DNA of 64,000 nt from assembly GCA_947568835.1 (NCBI GenBank), contig OX387602.1, positions 5,674,570 through 5,738,569 of the forward strand, in the 5' to 3' direction. Both the position numbers and the translations under genes were made by a program. The first letter of the stretch is position 1. The number at the start of each line of letters is the position of its first letter. The notes below the pieces were generated by a model that made no database searches, had not been told where the DNA came from, and worked only from the letters and a program-made list of their open reading frames with translations. Source of the DNA: Protonemura montana. Taxonomy: Eukaryota > Arthropoda > Insecta > Plecoptera > Nemouridae. Below are positions 51,201 to 64,000 of the stretch, piece by piece.

Positions 51201-51762
51201 CGAACAAATCAACAATCGAAAAGACCTTTGACAAACAATCGGTCAAAATGAATCATTCGTTCAAAACTTCTCACCAAATTTGGCCCAGTTGTCATGAATC
51301 ATTGCTTGTCGTCTCAAAACACGATTCATGTGCCGTCACGAGGTCCGGGGTCCAATCTCTTAACGATTTGTTTGACAGCTGATTTTCAGGGGAGGGGGGG
51401 GGGACTTTTCGACAGACCGATGGTCGAACGCTATGCGTATAAACAAGCCGGGTAGCGACATGTCTTGGGGAGGGCTCCCGCCTCCCCCTCATGTCCGGAG
51501 GCACAAAGAAAACAGTCATATCAACGTGGACCACAATAAGGAAAGAAGTGTTTTGGCTCAATCCGAGTTTCGTAGGGGCAACAGCATCGGCCGGGAAAAA
51601 TAAAAACAACAACGCCATTTCACTGGTGAAATGAAGAGAGAAAAATACTGCTAAAGTGAATGAAGTGAAAATAGAAATAAAAAAGCAGATTAAAGAAACT
51701 ATAGAGAAAAAGAAACTCTTGCAATAAAGAGCTTGCCAGAAGCGCCTGCAGTTTGGGCATGC

Positions 51763-51800
51763 ATGTGTTTGTGTGTGTTTGTGTGCGTGTGTGTATGTGT
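51763..51800. repeat. GT-rich microsatellite (imperfect)
   Basis: GTGTTTGTGTGTGTTTGTGT followed by GCGTGTGTGTATGTGT. The run supplies the His/Thr-rich start of a spurious minus-strand ORF (51292-51819). Confidence 0.85.
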
Positions 51801-51890
51801 TAGCCGGGAAAACAGCCATAGTAAAAGTTTTTCACCAAAAATAAAGAGTGTCCCGGTTGGATTGATTCGGAGCTTTTCCTAAGTTAGCAA

Positions 51891-51922
51891 TCCATGAAGG
51901 AGCCGGTCCATGAAGGAGCCAG
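51891..51922. repeat. 16-bp tandem duplication
   Basis: TCCATGAAGGAGCCGG is followed immediately by TCCATGAAGGAGCCAG, a recent local duplication with one difference. Confidence 0.9.
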
Positions 51923-54900
51923 TTTCCTTTATCAGACGCGCTGCAACTGCGAGCGCTGCTCGCCGCGGCGACTTCTGACTTCACAAAACATCGATTCACA
52001 TAAAACAAAACGGCACGGGGATAAATTCCAACCAATCTAACTTTATTTTCCGGAGGAACAAACTATGAAACTATACTTTACTTTAAACGAAGAAAACACT
52101 GCTATAATAGATTTCCCGCTCACATATACAGACTCAGATTTATAAACGTGCTTCCGCCAGTGCGTTTAACGTAATCAACGTGATCGTAATTGTCTATACT
52201 CTAGGTACCGTACACGCTGCACGCTATTAAAGGTAAGAACTCAAGCAGGTAAGGAAATGACGACGATGTTCTTAACTCCATGTTCAGTACGTGCTGCTGG
52301 AATGACGTTCATTGCTCTACTTGCATGCTAAACAATAGAAACAATCCAATCTTACCACGTGTTCCAATTCCCTGGTAGCTTGTATAGTGCAGCTCAGTGT
52401 CGTATTTTACCCATTGTTTATAAAGTATTCATCCAGGCAAGCTCAGGTGAAGTAAGCTAGCTGTTATATAGGCTAGCCCAGGACCACCCTTGCTGCTTTC
52501 ACACCCTCGTGAGCTACTTACACCCTGCACCCCCATATCCATGGGGTACTAGCTTATGTGAGATATGAAACACACTGCTGGGATACAGCTATTTTGACAC
52601 ATAAACTAAGGGTTTGGTATCAGACAGCTTACTAACTTTGTCTATTGCTTATATAGCATTTTAAACCCACACCCTTGATGATACGTACTATATATTGGTT
52701 GTATTTGATAGCTTAATTTCAGGTTGACGTACTTCAGCTTTGGGAATAAAACTGGATCCACTTCTCTTGATGAATCACCACAAATGACCAACACAAACTG
52801 CACGCAAAAAAGCAGCTGAGTACCAATTAAAGTGATTCTCACAAAGTCACGGGCATCAACATCTTTGTGTTTGCGGCATAGAGTTGCCACCGCAATTGAT
52901 TACACTCCGGTAGTGGCTAGAGTTCACCGTAGTTTGGGGTCGGCAGGGTGCTTATAGCGTGAATTGCCCGGGGCGCACCAATAAGATATGCCGGGCGAAT
53001 ACATACCCCCTGCCCAGACGAGGGCGCTTCGTTGCAATTTCTCGACACAGAATTCAACCCCCCTTACTCATTTTAGGTGAACCAAAGGGGGCGCGATTCT
53101 AAGAAAATGCTTCCTTCGCCGAACCGATCAAAAGTAACTTCTCAACATTATCTCTGCAGTTGCACGTGCCAGCGGGGATTTCGTGCATTATGGAAATTGT
53201 ACTCATTTTTAACTTGCTCTAGGCTAAAAGTGTTTAAAAAATAAATTATTGAACAACAGCATTAACGATATAGTTGCCATTTAATCGACATTCAATCTTA
53301 ATTCAAGTAGAAGATGAACTAAATGTATTCTAAAGTCTGGAATTGCCTGTAACCATGCTCCAGAGAAGATTGAACTTAAGAACCAGAAACTTCTATAAGA
53401 ATAAACTTGCCCCATCGAAATACTAAAGTACTTTTATTAACTTGTTTATGGGAGAATAACATTTGAGTGACAACTTAAAATAAGGATTCTATAGCAGACG
53501 ATAAAATAGACCATTACTATCGCATTCGTAGATGTGGGCCGGTCGAAATGTTTCCGTCTTTTCGTCTCTTTCTTCTGGCTATATATGTTTAAGATGACAA
53601 TACGAACAACTTTGCATGCAGATAGTTTGGAGGTGTTTCGGAATGCACCCTAAGGGTAGGTAGGGGACCAAAGGAAGGTTACAATGGGTGGGCGGGTGCC
53701 GCGGCGTACGATTGGGTGGGGCGGGGGCCCAATCCTCCCCCCGGCTTAGAATTGCAACGCAGTGTATGTACTTTGCATAATGTCGCCAACAGCTTGGTCC
53801 AAATTTACTCACTACAGTTCGCTTGGCTTGAGGGACTTTCTTACACTCTTGACATTATAAAGGCAGGGAAACTACTGCACTGCAAAATATAATGTACTAA
53901 GGCGATGGCGTTCTGACATTGCCAGGGTGTAATGCACCGATAACACTTTTACCATCAATTAAAAGGCAAAGCGTGTCTTTGGTTAGCTTTTAATCGAATA
54001 AATAATTATTTTAATGAAACTTTCGGTGTTGTCGACTTTCGTTCACGCTCCAAAATTGCATTTTTGTGCCACCGGTGGAGGAGCCATGTTTTTAGCTTGA
54101 CGGCATCGTGCCATGGATGAAGATGTCTCATTTTCACAGGCGAACAATAAACATCTCCGCTTGCAATCACAAGAAATGAGTTTATGCTAATCAGAGACAC
54201 TTAAAATTTTAATAAAATTGTTATATCTTTTAAATTAGACCGCACGCATCTATAAATCTCAGCGGCGGTTGGTTTACGCCCGGCGTTCCATACATCTGTC
54301 TTGAGGTTTGTTGGCGTAATCTGCAGCTGATATTTGGCCAGCGGAGAATAATATATAGTGCTCCCGAAAAGATGATTGGGATGAGGTAGGATATGCCTCT
54401 GGATGCTTCTGACTGGAACGGGAGTGGGCCGAAGGCATGCCGTCGTACGACACTGGCCTAATAAATTAGCATACACAGTGGTGATACAGTGGAGTAATGG
54501 CTGCAGAAGCACCTCAACCAAAGCAAGTTGCCGAGCCTGAATTCAGATAACTAAATGACGCAGAGTAAAGATTGCGGCTGTGCCAACAATATTATGACAC
54601 TCCCATGGTTGCTAGGAAGTATGAGAAGGTGGTAAACCGGCGCACAGTGCAAAACCGAGACAAAATAACGAGAGTCGTTTTTACAAGACAAGACATGTAA
54701 TAGTTATTTGCCTCTAAACTACTTAAAGCGAAGACAGATGAGTGTTTTAGAGCATCTTTTTTTTTGTAATGTGACAGACGATGCTGCAAGAGGTTGCGAA
54801 TTGTGTATTTGCTTTCATCAAATAGCCAGTATATCAATTTCCGAATATCTCTCCCCTGAAACTTCCCCATCGCTAAATTACGAGTCTTCTCTCGGATGTA

Positions 54901-56438
54901 TTTGCGGCAAAAGGTGTAGCTTCACGCGCAAAATGTATCTCGAAGGTCCTCGAAGGGGAGATGATGTTGTTCGCAGCCACGGGAGGCTGGAGTGCTGAAA
55001 CTTTGTGGAGCCCAGTGACGTGCACTCAATATTCCTCGAGCGGGTTGTTAATGAAAACTGACGACTCGGGTGAAATCACATCGGAAAATTGGCTCGGAAA
55101 TCTTATGACAAGAAATAAATAAGATTAAGGCGCGATGAACTTTCCTTGTCGATGTGCTCTTAGGTTAAAAGCAATTGCCATTCGCTGCAAAGTGACGAAC
55201 GAGTGACAGAAGATTGACAGGGTAATTGCGAGTGGAAATGCATTAACGCGCAGTTATAAACGTATACAATTTCCAGTATCGGTATAACAGTGTTTTTTTT
55301 ACCGAGTAAGACTCGATTTAGTTGACAAACTCCGAGATTAAACCGTGCAAATTACTTTAAGAAACGCTCTGATCTCGTACCAAAGCGATAATTTGTTAAT
55401 AAATTGCTTTTAAACACGATTCTCTGCGCCTCTAAAAGCGATAGAAATCTTCGTCACTTCACAAAGGCAGTGTCTTCACAGGGATGCGTTCAAAGCAATG
55501 AGAGATTTTTAATTAAAATGTATATCTAGGCACGGGTAGGTGAAGATAAAGCGGAGGGCAAACTTTTTATTGCACACCCGATAACAGGCCGACCTGGACC
55601 TGGAATGGTAACGGGACGGAGACTCTGAGCTACGAGGCACAAGTGGCGACCGAGAAGAAGTACCAGATAAGAACGTAAACTTAAATGCGAGTCCAGTAAA
55701 TAATACTAAAAAAAGTTCTGACGAAAAGTATGTATAGAAAGTTTTCCTAGGTCTCGACTCGAGAAACTGGAAAAGTGATCATGTTGGGATATATTTCATT
55801 ACTTCGGTGAACTCCGACTCACATTAAAACATAATTTCACTTTGCAACTTGAGCGTTACGTCTTAAAAATTTTCTTGAAATACGATTGTTTTTTCTTGTT
55901 TGTAACCAACTGTCTTCGCATTTTTAAGTTTCTCAAGAACATATTTTCACATGGCGATGCTTTTCTATGCATCGACAAAGGTATGCCCGAAATGTTTCCA
56001 GCTACGAGGCGAGCCGTTTAATAAAATCTCGAGCCGCGGGAAACTTTTAGCGTTTCCGAAAGTATGGTCTTGGTTCTTGAAAGTTTGAAATGTGTGCCAT
56101 ACACCTACACGCATGTTGAGCATAATTTTGGGTGAGGTTACGCGCGGAGATTTAAATCCAAAAAAATCGTACTAACTTATGACACAATTATACACATTGG
56201 TCGATATGACCTTATTCAAGTAAGAAAACAAGGAGAACCTTGAAGTTTCTCAACAATTGCTAATAATGTGACATATCACTAAGAAAAAATACACTTTTGA
56301 AGGTCTACGTACATTTTTTTGGATGAAAATGATTTCTTTTGTACGCTTTTGACCAGTAAATGAAATAGAACAATAATATAATTTGATTCCCACACCAATG
56401 TTCCAAAATGCAATGATTTGCAAGGAATTTTAAAGTCA

Positions 56439-56490
56439 CATGTCTACAGCATGACTACAGCATGTCTACAGGCATGTCACATGCCTACAG
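56439..56490. repeat. 11-bp minisatellite, four units
   Basis: CATGTCTACAG, CATGACTACAG and CATGTCTACAG in tandem, a short GCATGTCA interruption, then CATGCCTACAG. Confidence 0.9.
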
Positions 56491-59400
56491 CTGGAAAAAC
56501 AAACATGCTTAGAAACCCCACACATTTGTATAACACTTTATATTTACTTCTAGTGTTAACTTCCACAGTAAACTACTAGCCTGACTAACATCTAACAGAT
56601 ATTAGGATTTCATGAGCATTTTATTAATACAGCATAATAAATAAGGTAGTGTCTTGTGCAGTAATCGATTTGTTGTAGGACTGCAAGCCACATGCAAGTC
56701 AGTATGTTTTGCTACAGAATTTTGTTGTGCCTTTTTGTATAAAACTGAGACAAAGTACTTTTTTCATCACCACACGTTTCGAAGATCCAGTCTTACGTAT
56801 TTTCCTCAAATTTTCCGTGTTTTTCTCGTCAATTTCCGTTCCACGGGCGATTATTAAAAAGCGATTACGTCCGACCAAACTTGGCAGACAGAACTTTCTG
56901 TCGCTTAGCCGCCGAATTATCATGAATGTTCGGGACTCTCTTGGAAAATAACGCAGAAAATTCCTTGCTGAAACGCGTCGTGCGGCAGGACAATATACGC
57001 GATGTGGGGAGGGACGTTACATTTTTTACTACAAAATAAAGTGCCAAGATGTCAAGTGAACCATTTTTAATGTAGTTCATTCAGTGACAGGTGGCATTCT
57101 TGATATTAAAATGGTTATCATTATAATATTTCACTGTTATTTATTACCAGTCTTTGTTGCATGGACGGCCCGGCAAAAGTGGAAATTTCAAATGTCTGCC
57201 TCACTGGAGGTACCTGTACCATGTTGTTCTGGGGCATTTCCAACGAGCTAACAAGCGAGTCTCGGTTGAATTGCGATCAACTGAAGCGTTATGAAAATGG
57301 TCTGAGTGTGAACTGACACAACTGAACTGGGATACTGCGCAACAAGAGAAACATTGTCGAACCATGAGATAATTGAACGTTGAAGAATAACCAATTACCT
57401 TTGACGGCGATGTGGCACTTGGGGTAACGACGGGGGTACGGCAGGCGAGGTTGAAATACACTCGAGATAACGAGTGACGTTTTGATTTGCAAAATGATTG
57501 GACTATATTTCAATTTTTATGAACGCGAGCGTCTTTTATTGGATCTCTTCAAACAAAAGCATTGATGCTCTATACGGAGGATTTTCAAATTACCTCGTTA
57601 CGGATTTTACAAAGTTGTTAAACATTAATTTGACAGCGTAGAAAAGAGCTCGTTAAAATCGGTGGAAAATCAGCTTTGGAATAAAATTGTATAATAGGTT
57701 TTTAAAAATGTGTAGGTAATGGAATACTTTTTGAGCATGCTTTGTTTGCAAGAGATATCAATTTCAGAGGAATGTCGGACCATTTTCGAATCATTAACTA
57801 TGCACGCATAGGAAAGATGGTGCGATTGCCATTTTTGTTACAAACAGGCTCGAATTTTAAGTAGCGCAGAGAGCGAATGAGGAAATACGTCCTTATGGGC
57901 TCGTATTTAATAATTTAATGAAAACATCGGTTCAAAGCCAGGATATAGCGAGCATTATAATATAATTTTAATTTTATATCATACAAATTCCTGCTCGATC
58001 CAAAAGTGGTTTCTCATCTAAGCATTACAAGCCGTAAGGCAAATCCTTCGAATTATTAGAACTTTCCTTATATGTATATAAATATTTAAAAATGTTTTAT
58101 GAGTTTTTCTGGGAAAATAAAAATGAGTGAGAGTCTTCACTACGAGTAGGAAAAAATATGTTTTCAGTCTCCATCAATTGAACTTGTTTGATCGTCGCAC
58201 AAAGGCCGTTTCCGATGTTTGATTTTATAGAGTTTACAAAGTGCGCCTCTCAAAGAGGTTTCCCTGCACACAGAATTTGTGCAAAAATCAAGGATCTTTG
58301 ATATTTTATCGTAAGTACTATTTTCCGGTGGATAAGATGCGAGAAAACTGCCATTTTCGTGAGCACACAGCTGCGCCGAAAATCCGTGAAATTCTCTATG
58401 AACGTTTTCGAGGTAATAATAACTGCATTGGTGGAACTAGATACCCGAAAAGCCCACGACCGTCAGTTTGGTAAGACCAGTGGAGTTTTTAGTTATACTT
58501 TATACTTTCGTCTTGATATGATTCGAAACACTTTTAAAAAGCAAGACAATAAAAATATGCGTTGCCTGTTTTTTGTTAGTATTTCTCGCCGTCCACTTGC
58601 CACTGAGGGTGGCAGGGACCGACTGGCAGGGACCGAAGGTTTTTTCTGTGGCCAAAATAAGCTATTATTATTCAACCTGGAGAAAAGATGCCAATTACTG
58701 CGAATCCGATTGCTTTCTGGAGACGACTCATTTGACTTTGGTAACATTTTCAGTAGATATCGACCTCACAGTTTCGATAAATGAATATTTTGTGCGTCAA
58801 AACATAGGTTCAAGTTTTTGTATCACTTTTGCGTGAGATTTAAATATTTCTCCAACCTATTATTAACCATTTATTGGATCTTTGACTCTCTGTTCAAAAT
58901 GGGTGAGAAAGGAAGGTCCGCGCAACGAAGCAATTCGTTGGGCTAGAGAAATCAGCAGCTGCACCAAACCCTAAACCTAGATAATAAGAAAGCTATTCAC
59001 ACTGCGAAGTCTATATCCCTGATAGCAGCACACAATGGCATCCGAAGCAATCGCTTGCATCGCTGCAATGGTGCTACTGGCAAGCGACATCGCCGTTTCA
59101 ACGAGCAAACAATTCCCACTGGCCGGATAGAACTGGACCGCAGGGAACATGACTTATCTTCCAGAAACCACAGCGAAAGTAAATTAGCATGTAATTGTTA
59201 GCCATGTTGATGATACTAGAGATACTAGTACTTGCTAGTACTACGAATATAATTAACGCATATTTGAGTTCTACGAACAGGAGACAAATAAGTGGAACCT
59301 GATTGCGCTCATTATAATTTCATGCAAGAAAAGTTCGTAAATGTGAAAATAACTGGTACTCAAACTTTGCAATTTTTGGCATATTTTTCGTTTTAAAGTT

Positions 59401-60901
59401 AGCATCTTAATTTGCAGCGGCGCGTAGGGAGCATAAAAGTGAATGATTATCCTATCTTTGGAATTGTTCAATGAGATTTATTCTCTGCTTGTTTAATTTA
59501 CCGTGAACATAGAATATTACAGTTTTCCATGCCGCCAAACTGTTCGCGAATGATGTAAAAAGAACAAAGTTGGAAGTTTTCTATCAACTGCCATCCGAGG
59601 AGGTTCGTATCAATCATTGAAAAAAGGCTATTCAAATTATTTTTGACACTCTTTATAAAGAAATAAAACTATTTTTTTCTAAAACCTCGAGGAAGTTAGT
59701 CGGGTTATGATGCACATTATTCAACCACAGTGACTCGACTAAGTCCCAACTGTTTTATGTACGCTACATTGAACCGAACAGTGTCACGATAAGGAAAAGA
59801 CGAGGAAAGCGAAGAAACTTTGTTTTTACGAATATATCCTTTTTTTTTTGTTCTTGTTCTTTGGCCAGAGCGAACCAATGAGTTTCGGGCCAAGTGACTG
59901 GTGAAATGAGCCGCAGCGGCGACCTACCGCCTCCTGACGAACCAACGCCCCTCTTCGCAAACTCTTTACGCGAGAACTCAGCATAACGTGCCGTTCCCCG
60001 CCAGTCTTGCCGACTACAAGCGAGCAATAATAACATTATTCGAGTTCCCTTTCGAAACACGAATCATATTTCCAGTTTTATAACCTGACAGCGCATTTGT
60101 AGCTTTCGTTGAAACTCGGAGAGGAGGCCGGCTAGCGAGCGCGCCGACTCCCGGAAACATAAGTACCTAATCACTTCTTCGGCAGTCGGGTGTCTCCGGT
60201 TATGCAGTATGTCTTCTTGGTTTATTGCGACTATTAAAGAAGTGTTCAATCCCACCACCCACGGTTTCCTAAAGACATATCTCTTCAAAACCATTTACAA
60301 TCCGCGCGGGATCGATTTTTGATTCAATTCCATGCCCCAAACCTCTGGCATTGCGTATATAGCGTACATATACGGGTCTTGTGAATAATTGTTTCAAATA
60401 ATCTCGCTGTGAATGGAGTGCTGGCTAGGGCGTTCCGTTAGCGATAGTTTGTGTACGACGCCGTCTTCGAAGAGAATAGCCATGGTCCATAACGCGCGCC
60501 ATAGCTCAGTCAACTGAACAAGGGAACTCTAAACGATTCCCCAAGGATCGCATCTTCTCGCTGGACAAAGCTAACGGAGGTCATACTAATAAATAAATCT
60601 TCCAGCTTCCAGATTCCAGTTTCCCGTGCTCGCTCGTGCTTTCGCTGCCAGATGGGGACAACTAAGGAGGATCCGCACCCAGCGCTCCCCCGGGAACACT
60701 TTGCGCCACAAGTTTTTGGGTATAGCATCGAGTAGGGATCAGCCAAGGTCTCGCTTGAATTACAGGAACGCCGATGCCGTTCATTTAGATCGTCTGCTGA
60801 TAGATATAGTTGATTTTAAGTCTGTGACGTCTAAGCTGAGAAGGAAATCGTATCGGAAAGCAGTTTTCATTTCGTCGGCATTGGAATGGCGGGGGTTGGC
60901 T

Positions 60902-60916
60902 GGGGGGGGGGGGGGG
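60902..60916. repeat. G15 homopolymer
   Basis: Fifteen consecutive G residues on the plus strand. Length in the assembly may be unreliable. Confidence 0.85.
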
Positions 60917-61430
60917 ACAGAGAGGACGGGCGAAACCTCTCGCGATTGAAAACAAACTCCGATTGAGCACCGCGATTGCTTGGATTGCACGACGCGGCGC
61001 GAAGCACGCTGTCGAAGAGCTGGAAGGAATCAGAGGGGACTCTCAGATTCCTGGATTCAACGGAGACGTCTCCACGAAGAGGAATATCAGAGATTTCATC
61101 CAACTTACTGCACAACTCCCTCGGGAACACCTAACAAGGTAGATACAGGCGCTGTAAGGCTCGGCATAACTTATTGAATTTTAATCAAACAGCTCGTTGG
61201 TGGGAGAATTCACTTTCTTTTTGTTCTTTTGAAAAATGAACATAACGAAACTACGCTTTCGATAACAAAAGGCAGCAGCCGACTAAACACAATGAAATAA
61301 TAACATATTATATAAAAATGACGTCTAGAAGATAGTAGCGAAATGTCAACAGAGATGGAGCGCAAAGAGTATTCCCGACGAGCGCCGAAAGACAAAAGAT
61401 GGGCGATGGTGCGCACCAGCGCGCTGGCTC

Positions 61431-61486
61431 GTTCCCGTCTTTCCCGCCGTTCCCGGCGTTCCCAGCGTTCCCGCGTCGTTCCCGGC
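61431..61486. repeat. 9-bp GC-rich minisatellite
   Basis: About six imperfect units of the type TTCCCGGCG (GTTCCCGTC, TTCCCGCCG, TTCCCGGCG, TTCCCAGCG and variants). The minus strand translates as an Arg/Glu-rich repeat and yields spurious ORFs. Confidence 0.85.
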
Positions 61487-63250
61487 CGCAACGCGACGAG
61501 GCGGGCATCACTGCGACGAGACATTCTTCTATTTTTAAGTTGGCTTGCTACGCATGTATGTATTGATCAATTGTACTTGCACAAGATTTACGGATCTGAG
61601 CGAGAAAAAGTGTCCGCCAGCCAAAAAATGCACTTATTTTGCGATCATTTCGCTAGAATTACGGCTGCGTTCGCTTCGTGTTTACTTCCGATGAATGGCC
61701 TAAAACCGAGGAGTTGACGAATAACATCATCGTGTAAACAACATGAAAGCCGATGAAAAACTTTATGTTTCTCTTGGGGTGGACCCTTTTTTGAAATAAC
61801 GAATTGCTTTTGCGGAAAAAAAACGAAATAAACAGAATGTTACACATTTCCAACAATTCGAATGAAATTTATTTTTGGTATCGCTTCTGTGAAGAATAAA
61901 TCACAACCTTTAACACTTTCGCTAACAGATCAAGGGCAAATATTTCCTCGGAATTGCGATGGAATTTTCTAATTAAGCTCCTTATTGTCTGGAAGGCCAA
62001 TTTTGTAACCTTACGTAGGACTGTACTTGTATTGTGATTAAAATTGAGAACGAAAGGAATTCGCAGATAATTATAAATAACTCTTTATCATTTGCCATGC
62101 CCAAGGCACTCGGCGTATTCGTAAACCAACTGGGATTAAATGATACCCGTAAATGAAGATCAACTGAAAGAAGGGAAATAATGCTACATTTACGGTTAGA
62201 CAAATCGGGGCACAAAATCAAATTCGTTCTTCATAGAAATAAATGAAAACAAGGTTTCGTAGTACTTTCTTCACAAGTACTAATTGTTTACCATAACGAG
62301 AGGAGAATTTTGAATATCTTAACTGGATTAGCACAATATTTTTCCAACGCAGTTGCCAAAGAAATGGTAGACAAAATGCTACGACTTTGCAAATGATTTT
62401 CTTCGTGAGACCACGCTTTGCTTCGAGCCAGGCGGTCACGTCTAGGGCGGAGCTTTTGCCACAGGATCTTTGACGGGACGGGAGGCTGTGCGCTGGGAAT
62501 GAATAGACGCCGACGTCGTCCTCTAGTGAGCTGCTACAGCAGGCGAGCGTCGGCAAGCTAATTCATCTTAGTAGAACAGAGCGAGCGCACAATAGACAGG
62601 CACGTAGAACACAATACACAAAAGAAGGGCGGAGGCAACATTTTGCAAGCAACACATACAAACAAACCAACCAGACTCGAGACAGACATTTATTACTAAT
62701 TACGATTAGAATACCTAATAAATGGCATCAAAGACTTGTTGTTTGATTAATCGCTTCAAGATTGATTATCAGTTTATTTAAATCTAAGAATACACAACAA
62801 TACGTGTTGTCAGTTAGTAAAGCTGCTTTGCCGAATCCTTGAGTAAGATGGTGCACAGTGAAATAAAGAGTGGTGTACCTGGATTCTGAATGGATTGTCA
62901 AAATCGATTTACAACGATCTCGAGCTAGGTATTGTTAAAATATATACTCTTGAGAGGAATATCAAACTCGACATTTTCTAACAAGAAAGTAACCATCCCA
63001 CGCCCATGCCTGGCATAATGGCTCACTCTACACACAAAGGTTCAAGTTTCACATGCGCCTAGCCTCAAATTATTTGCTTTTCACCACCATCTTTGCGGTG
63101 TTAGCGTTGGTTTTTGATGAAACATATAATCGCGTAAACTTCATTAATTGTTCAAAACTACGGCTCCTATTTGCATTTCATTAAAGCACATGGCGTGAGC
63201 TAGCCGGGCACTGGCAAGGAGTATATAACTTGTAAACTAACCCGTCTCAG

Positions 63251-63703
63251 CAACCAGAAGCTGCAAAAGTGTTACTTTTGGGCATCCTACTTGACAATTT
63301 TCGCCCAGATTCTGACTATCTGACAACAACGCTTCCAAGATTTTCTCCCGAGGGGAGAGTGTGCGTGGGCACGCATTACGAACATTACGGCGCGTATTTG
63401 TCGGAAGATTATAAGCCCCCTTCGTTCTTGAATTTAGCCCGGGATTACATAATTCGGAATGAGCTGAGATTGTTGGAAACGAAAATGTCTGGACAGTGGG
63501 AGCCGTCCGACTCCCAGCTGACCACTCCATTAGGGCATGTCTCTTCGCGCGCCCCAAGCGGATGGATGAGCTGCTTCTACAGCTTCTACAGCTTCTACCG
63601 TGTCTACTTGACGCAGTGGCCATGTAGCCAGCCGCACAGAATTGTGCAATGGTTAGCTCTGTTGGATTACATTTTAGCTTATTCTATGTCTGCTTTTTAT
63701 TAG
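63251..63703 (+). CDS. Possible terminal exon; weak SOCS/BC-box-like motif
   Basis: A frame of about 150 codons is open from a candidate acceptor (CCCGTCTCAG, ending at 63250) to a stop at 63701-63703. It reads QPEAAKVLLLGILLDNFRPD, SDYLTTTLPRFSPEGRVCVG, THYEHYGAYLSEDY, KPPSFLNLARDYIIRNELRL and a longer tail. The start vaguely recalls the end of an ankyrin repeat. PPSFLNLARDYI fits the BC-box pattern (S-F-xxx-A-xxx-I) found in SOCS-box adaptors of Cullin-RING ubiquitin ligases. The tail (GWMSCFYSFYSFY) comes from a 9-bp AGCTTCTAC repeat and looks non-conserved, so a donor inside the ORF is possible. I could not find matching upstream exons. It may be a real exon of an unidentified gene or a chance ORF. 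Confidence 0.3.
   Translation, partial: QPEAAKVLLLGILLDNFRPDSDYLTTTLPRFSPEGRVCVGTHYEHYGAYLSEDYKPPSFLNLARDYIIRNELRLLETKMSGQWEPSDSQLTTPLGHVSSRAPSGWMSCFYSFYSFYRVYLTQWPCSQPHRIVQWLALLDYILAYSMSAFY
63573..63598. repeat. 9-bp AGCTTCTAC repeat, nearly three units
   Basis: GCTTCTAC, AGCTTCTAC and AGCTTCTAC in tandem, in frame with the possible exon at 63251-63703. Confidence 0.85.
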
Positions 63704-64000
63704 CTTCCACGTATAAGCCGATGATAAAGCTGCACTTCGCGATCTGACGAACAGAGTTTTTGCTTTTCATCCCACATATATAGAGGAGGCAAATAAAAAG
63801 AGAGAAACGTCGAGACATTCAAGATTTTGCAAATACGAGGGAATTCGCAAACTAAATCAGCGGACGATCATTCAAGAAACGGTGTGGAAAATGTTGATTT
63901 TGTTTTGCAATGCGATCAGTCGCTATTTACAAATCAGAACGAGAAAATTGCTCTGACATTGCAGGCGAAAAGAACTAGTTCGCGCGCTTTTTATTTCGTT

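Larger units (their letters stand above)
36301..63250. other. About 27 kb with no gene supported
   Basis: The region contains many ORFs of 60-175 codons on both strands. None shows a protein-family motif or a chain of exons with matching phases, and several of the longest are simple-repeat translations. It holds simple repeats and minisatellites, GC-rich CGACG-type islands (for example near 39945-40030, 47255-47300 and 48190-48220), and AT-rich sequence. It may be intergenic or introns of an unseen gene. Confidence 0.6.

Noticed and set aside
51292-51819. 175-codon minus-strand ORF
   Set aside because: Its start is a translation of a GT microsatellite and the rest is Phe/Ser-rich low complexity; no domain seen.
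60497-60530. TAGCTCAGTC-like A box, possible tRNA gene or SINE
   Set aside because: No B box at the right distance and no tRNA-like stems.

Overview
This is a stretch of animal nuclear genome, most likely from an arthropod. Coding sequence is sparse, introns are long and AT-rich with canonical GT/AG junctions, and there are decayed retroelements, tRNA- and 5S-derived repeats and many microsatellites. I see no bacterial operon, prophage, CRISPR array or viral gene. The arthropod call rests on the one gene I can read with confidence, a member of the Beaten path (Beat) immunoglobulin family, which is known from insects and other arthropods. I cannot name the order or species.

Layout. 1-936: remnant of a non-LTR retrotransposon, with the reverse-transcriptase C-terminal part on the minus strand, followed by a plus-strand (TAAA)n tail. 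937-3866: no gene supported; probably intron upstream of the first visible Beat exon. 3867-35771 (+): five exons of the Beat-like gene (3867-4072, 28806-28941, 30266-30399, 33686-33935, 35668-35771). All splice phases agree and the open frame is about 276 codons ending in TAG. The start codon and signal-peptide exon were not found and are probably upstream of the window. The first visible intron is about 24.7 kb; it holds a tRNA-derived SINE family (three copies, two joined head to head), a 5S rRNA-derived fragment and a cluster of four decayed repeats. About 0.47 kb after the stop lies a polyadenylation signal with a GT-rich element. 36.3-63.2 kb: no gene supported, only simple repeats, minisatellites and hairpins. 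63251-63703 (+): a possible terminal exon with a weak SOCS-box-like motif, low confidence.

The Beat exons together encode two immunoglobulin domains (one Cys pair each) and a short hydrophobic C-terminus, as expected for a secreted or membrane-anchored neuronal recognition protein. Known family members act in axon guidance and synaptic target choice and bind Sidestep-family receptors. Nothing else in the window appears to work with this gene, and I did not find a convincing new biological system. The most interesting non-coding items are the head-to-head SINE pair, the four-copy decayed repeat cluster and the 5S-derived fragment.
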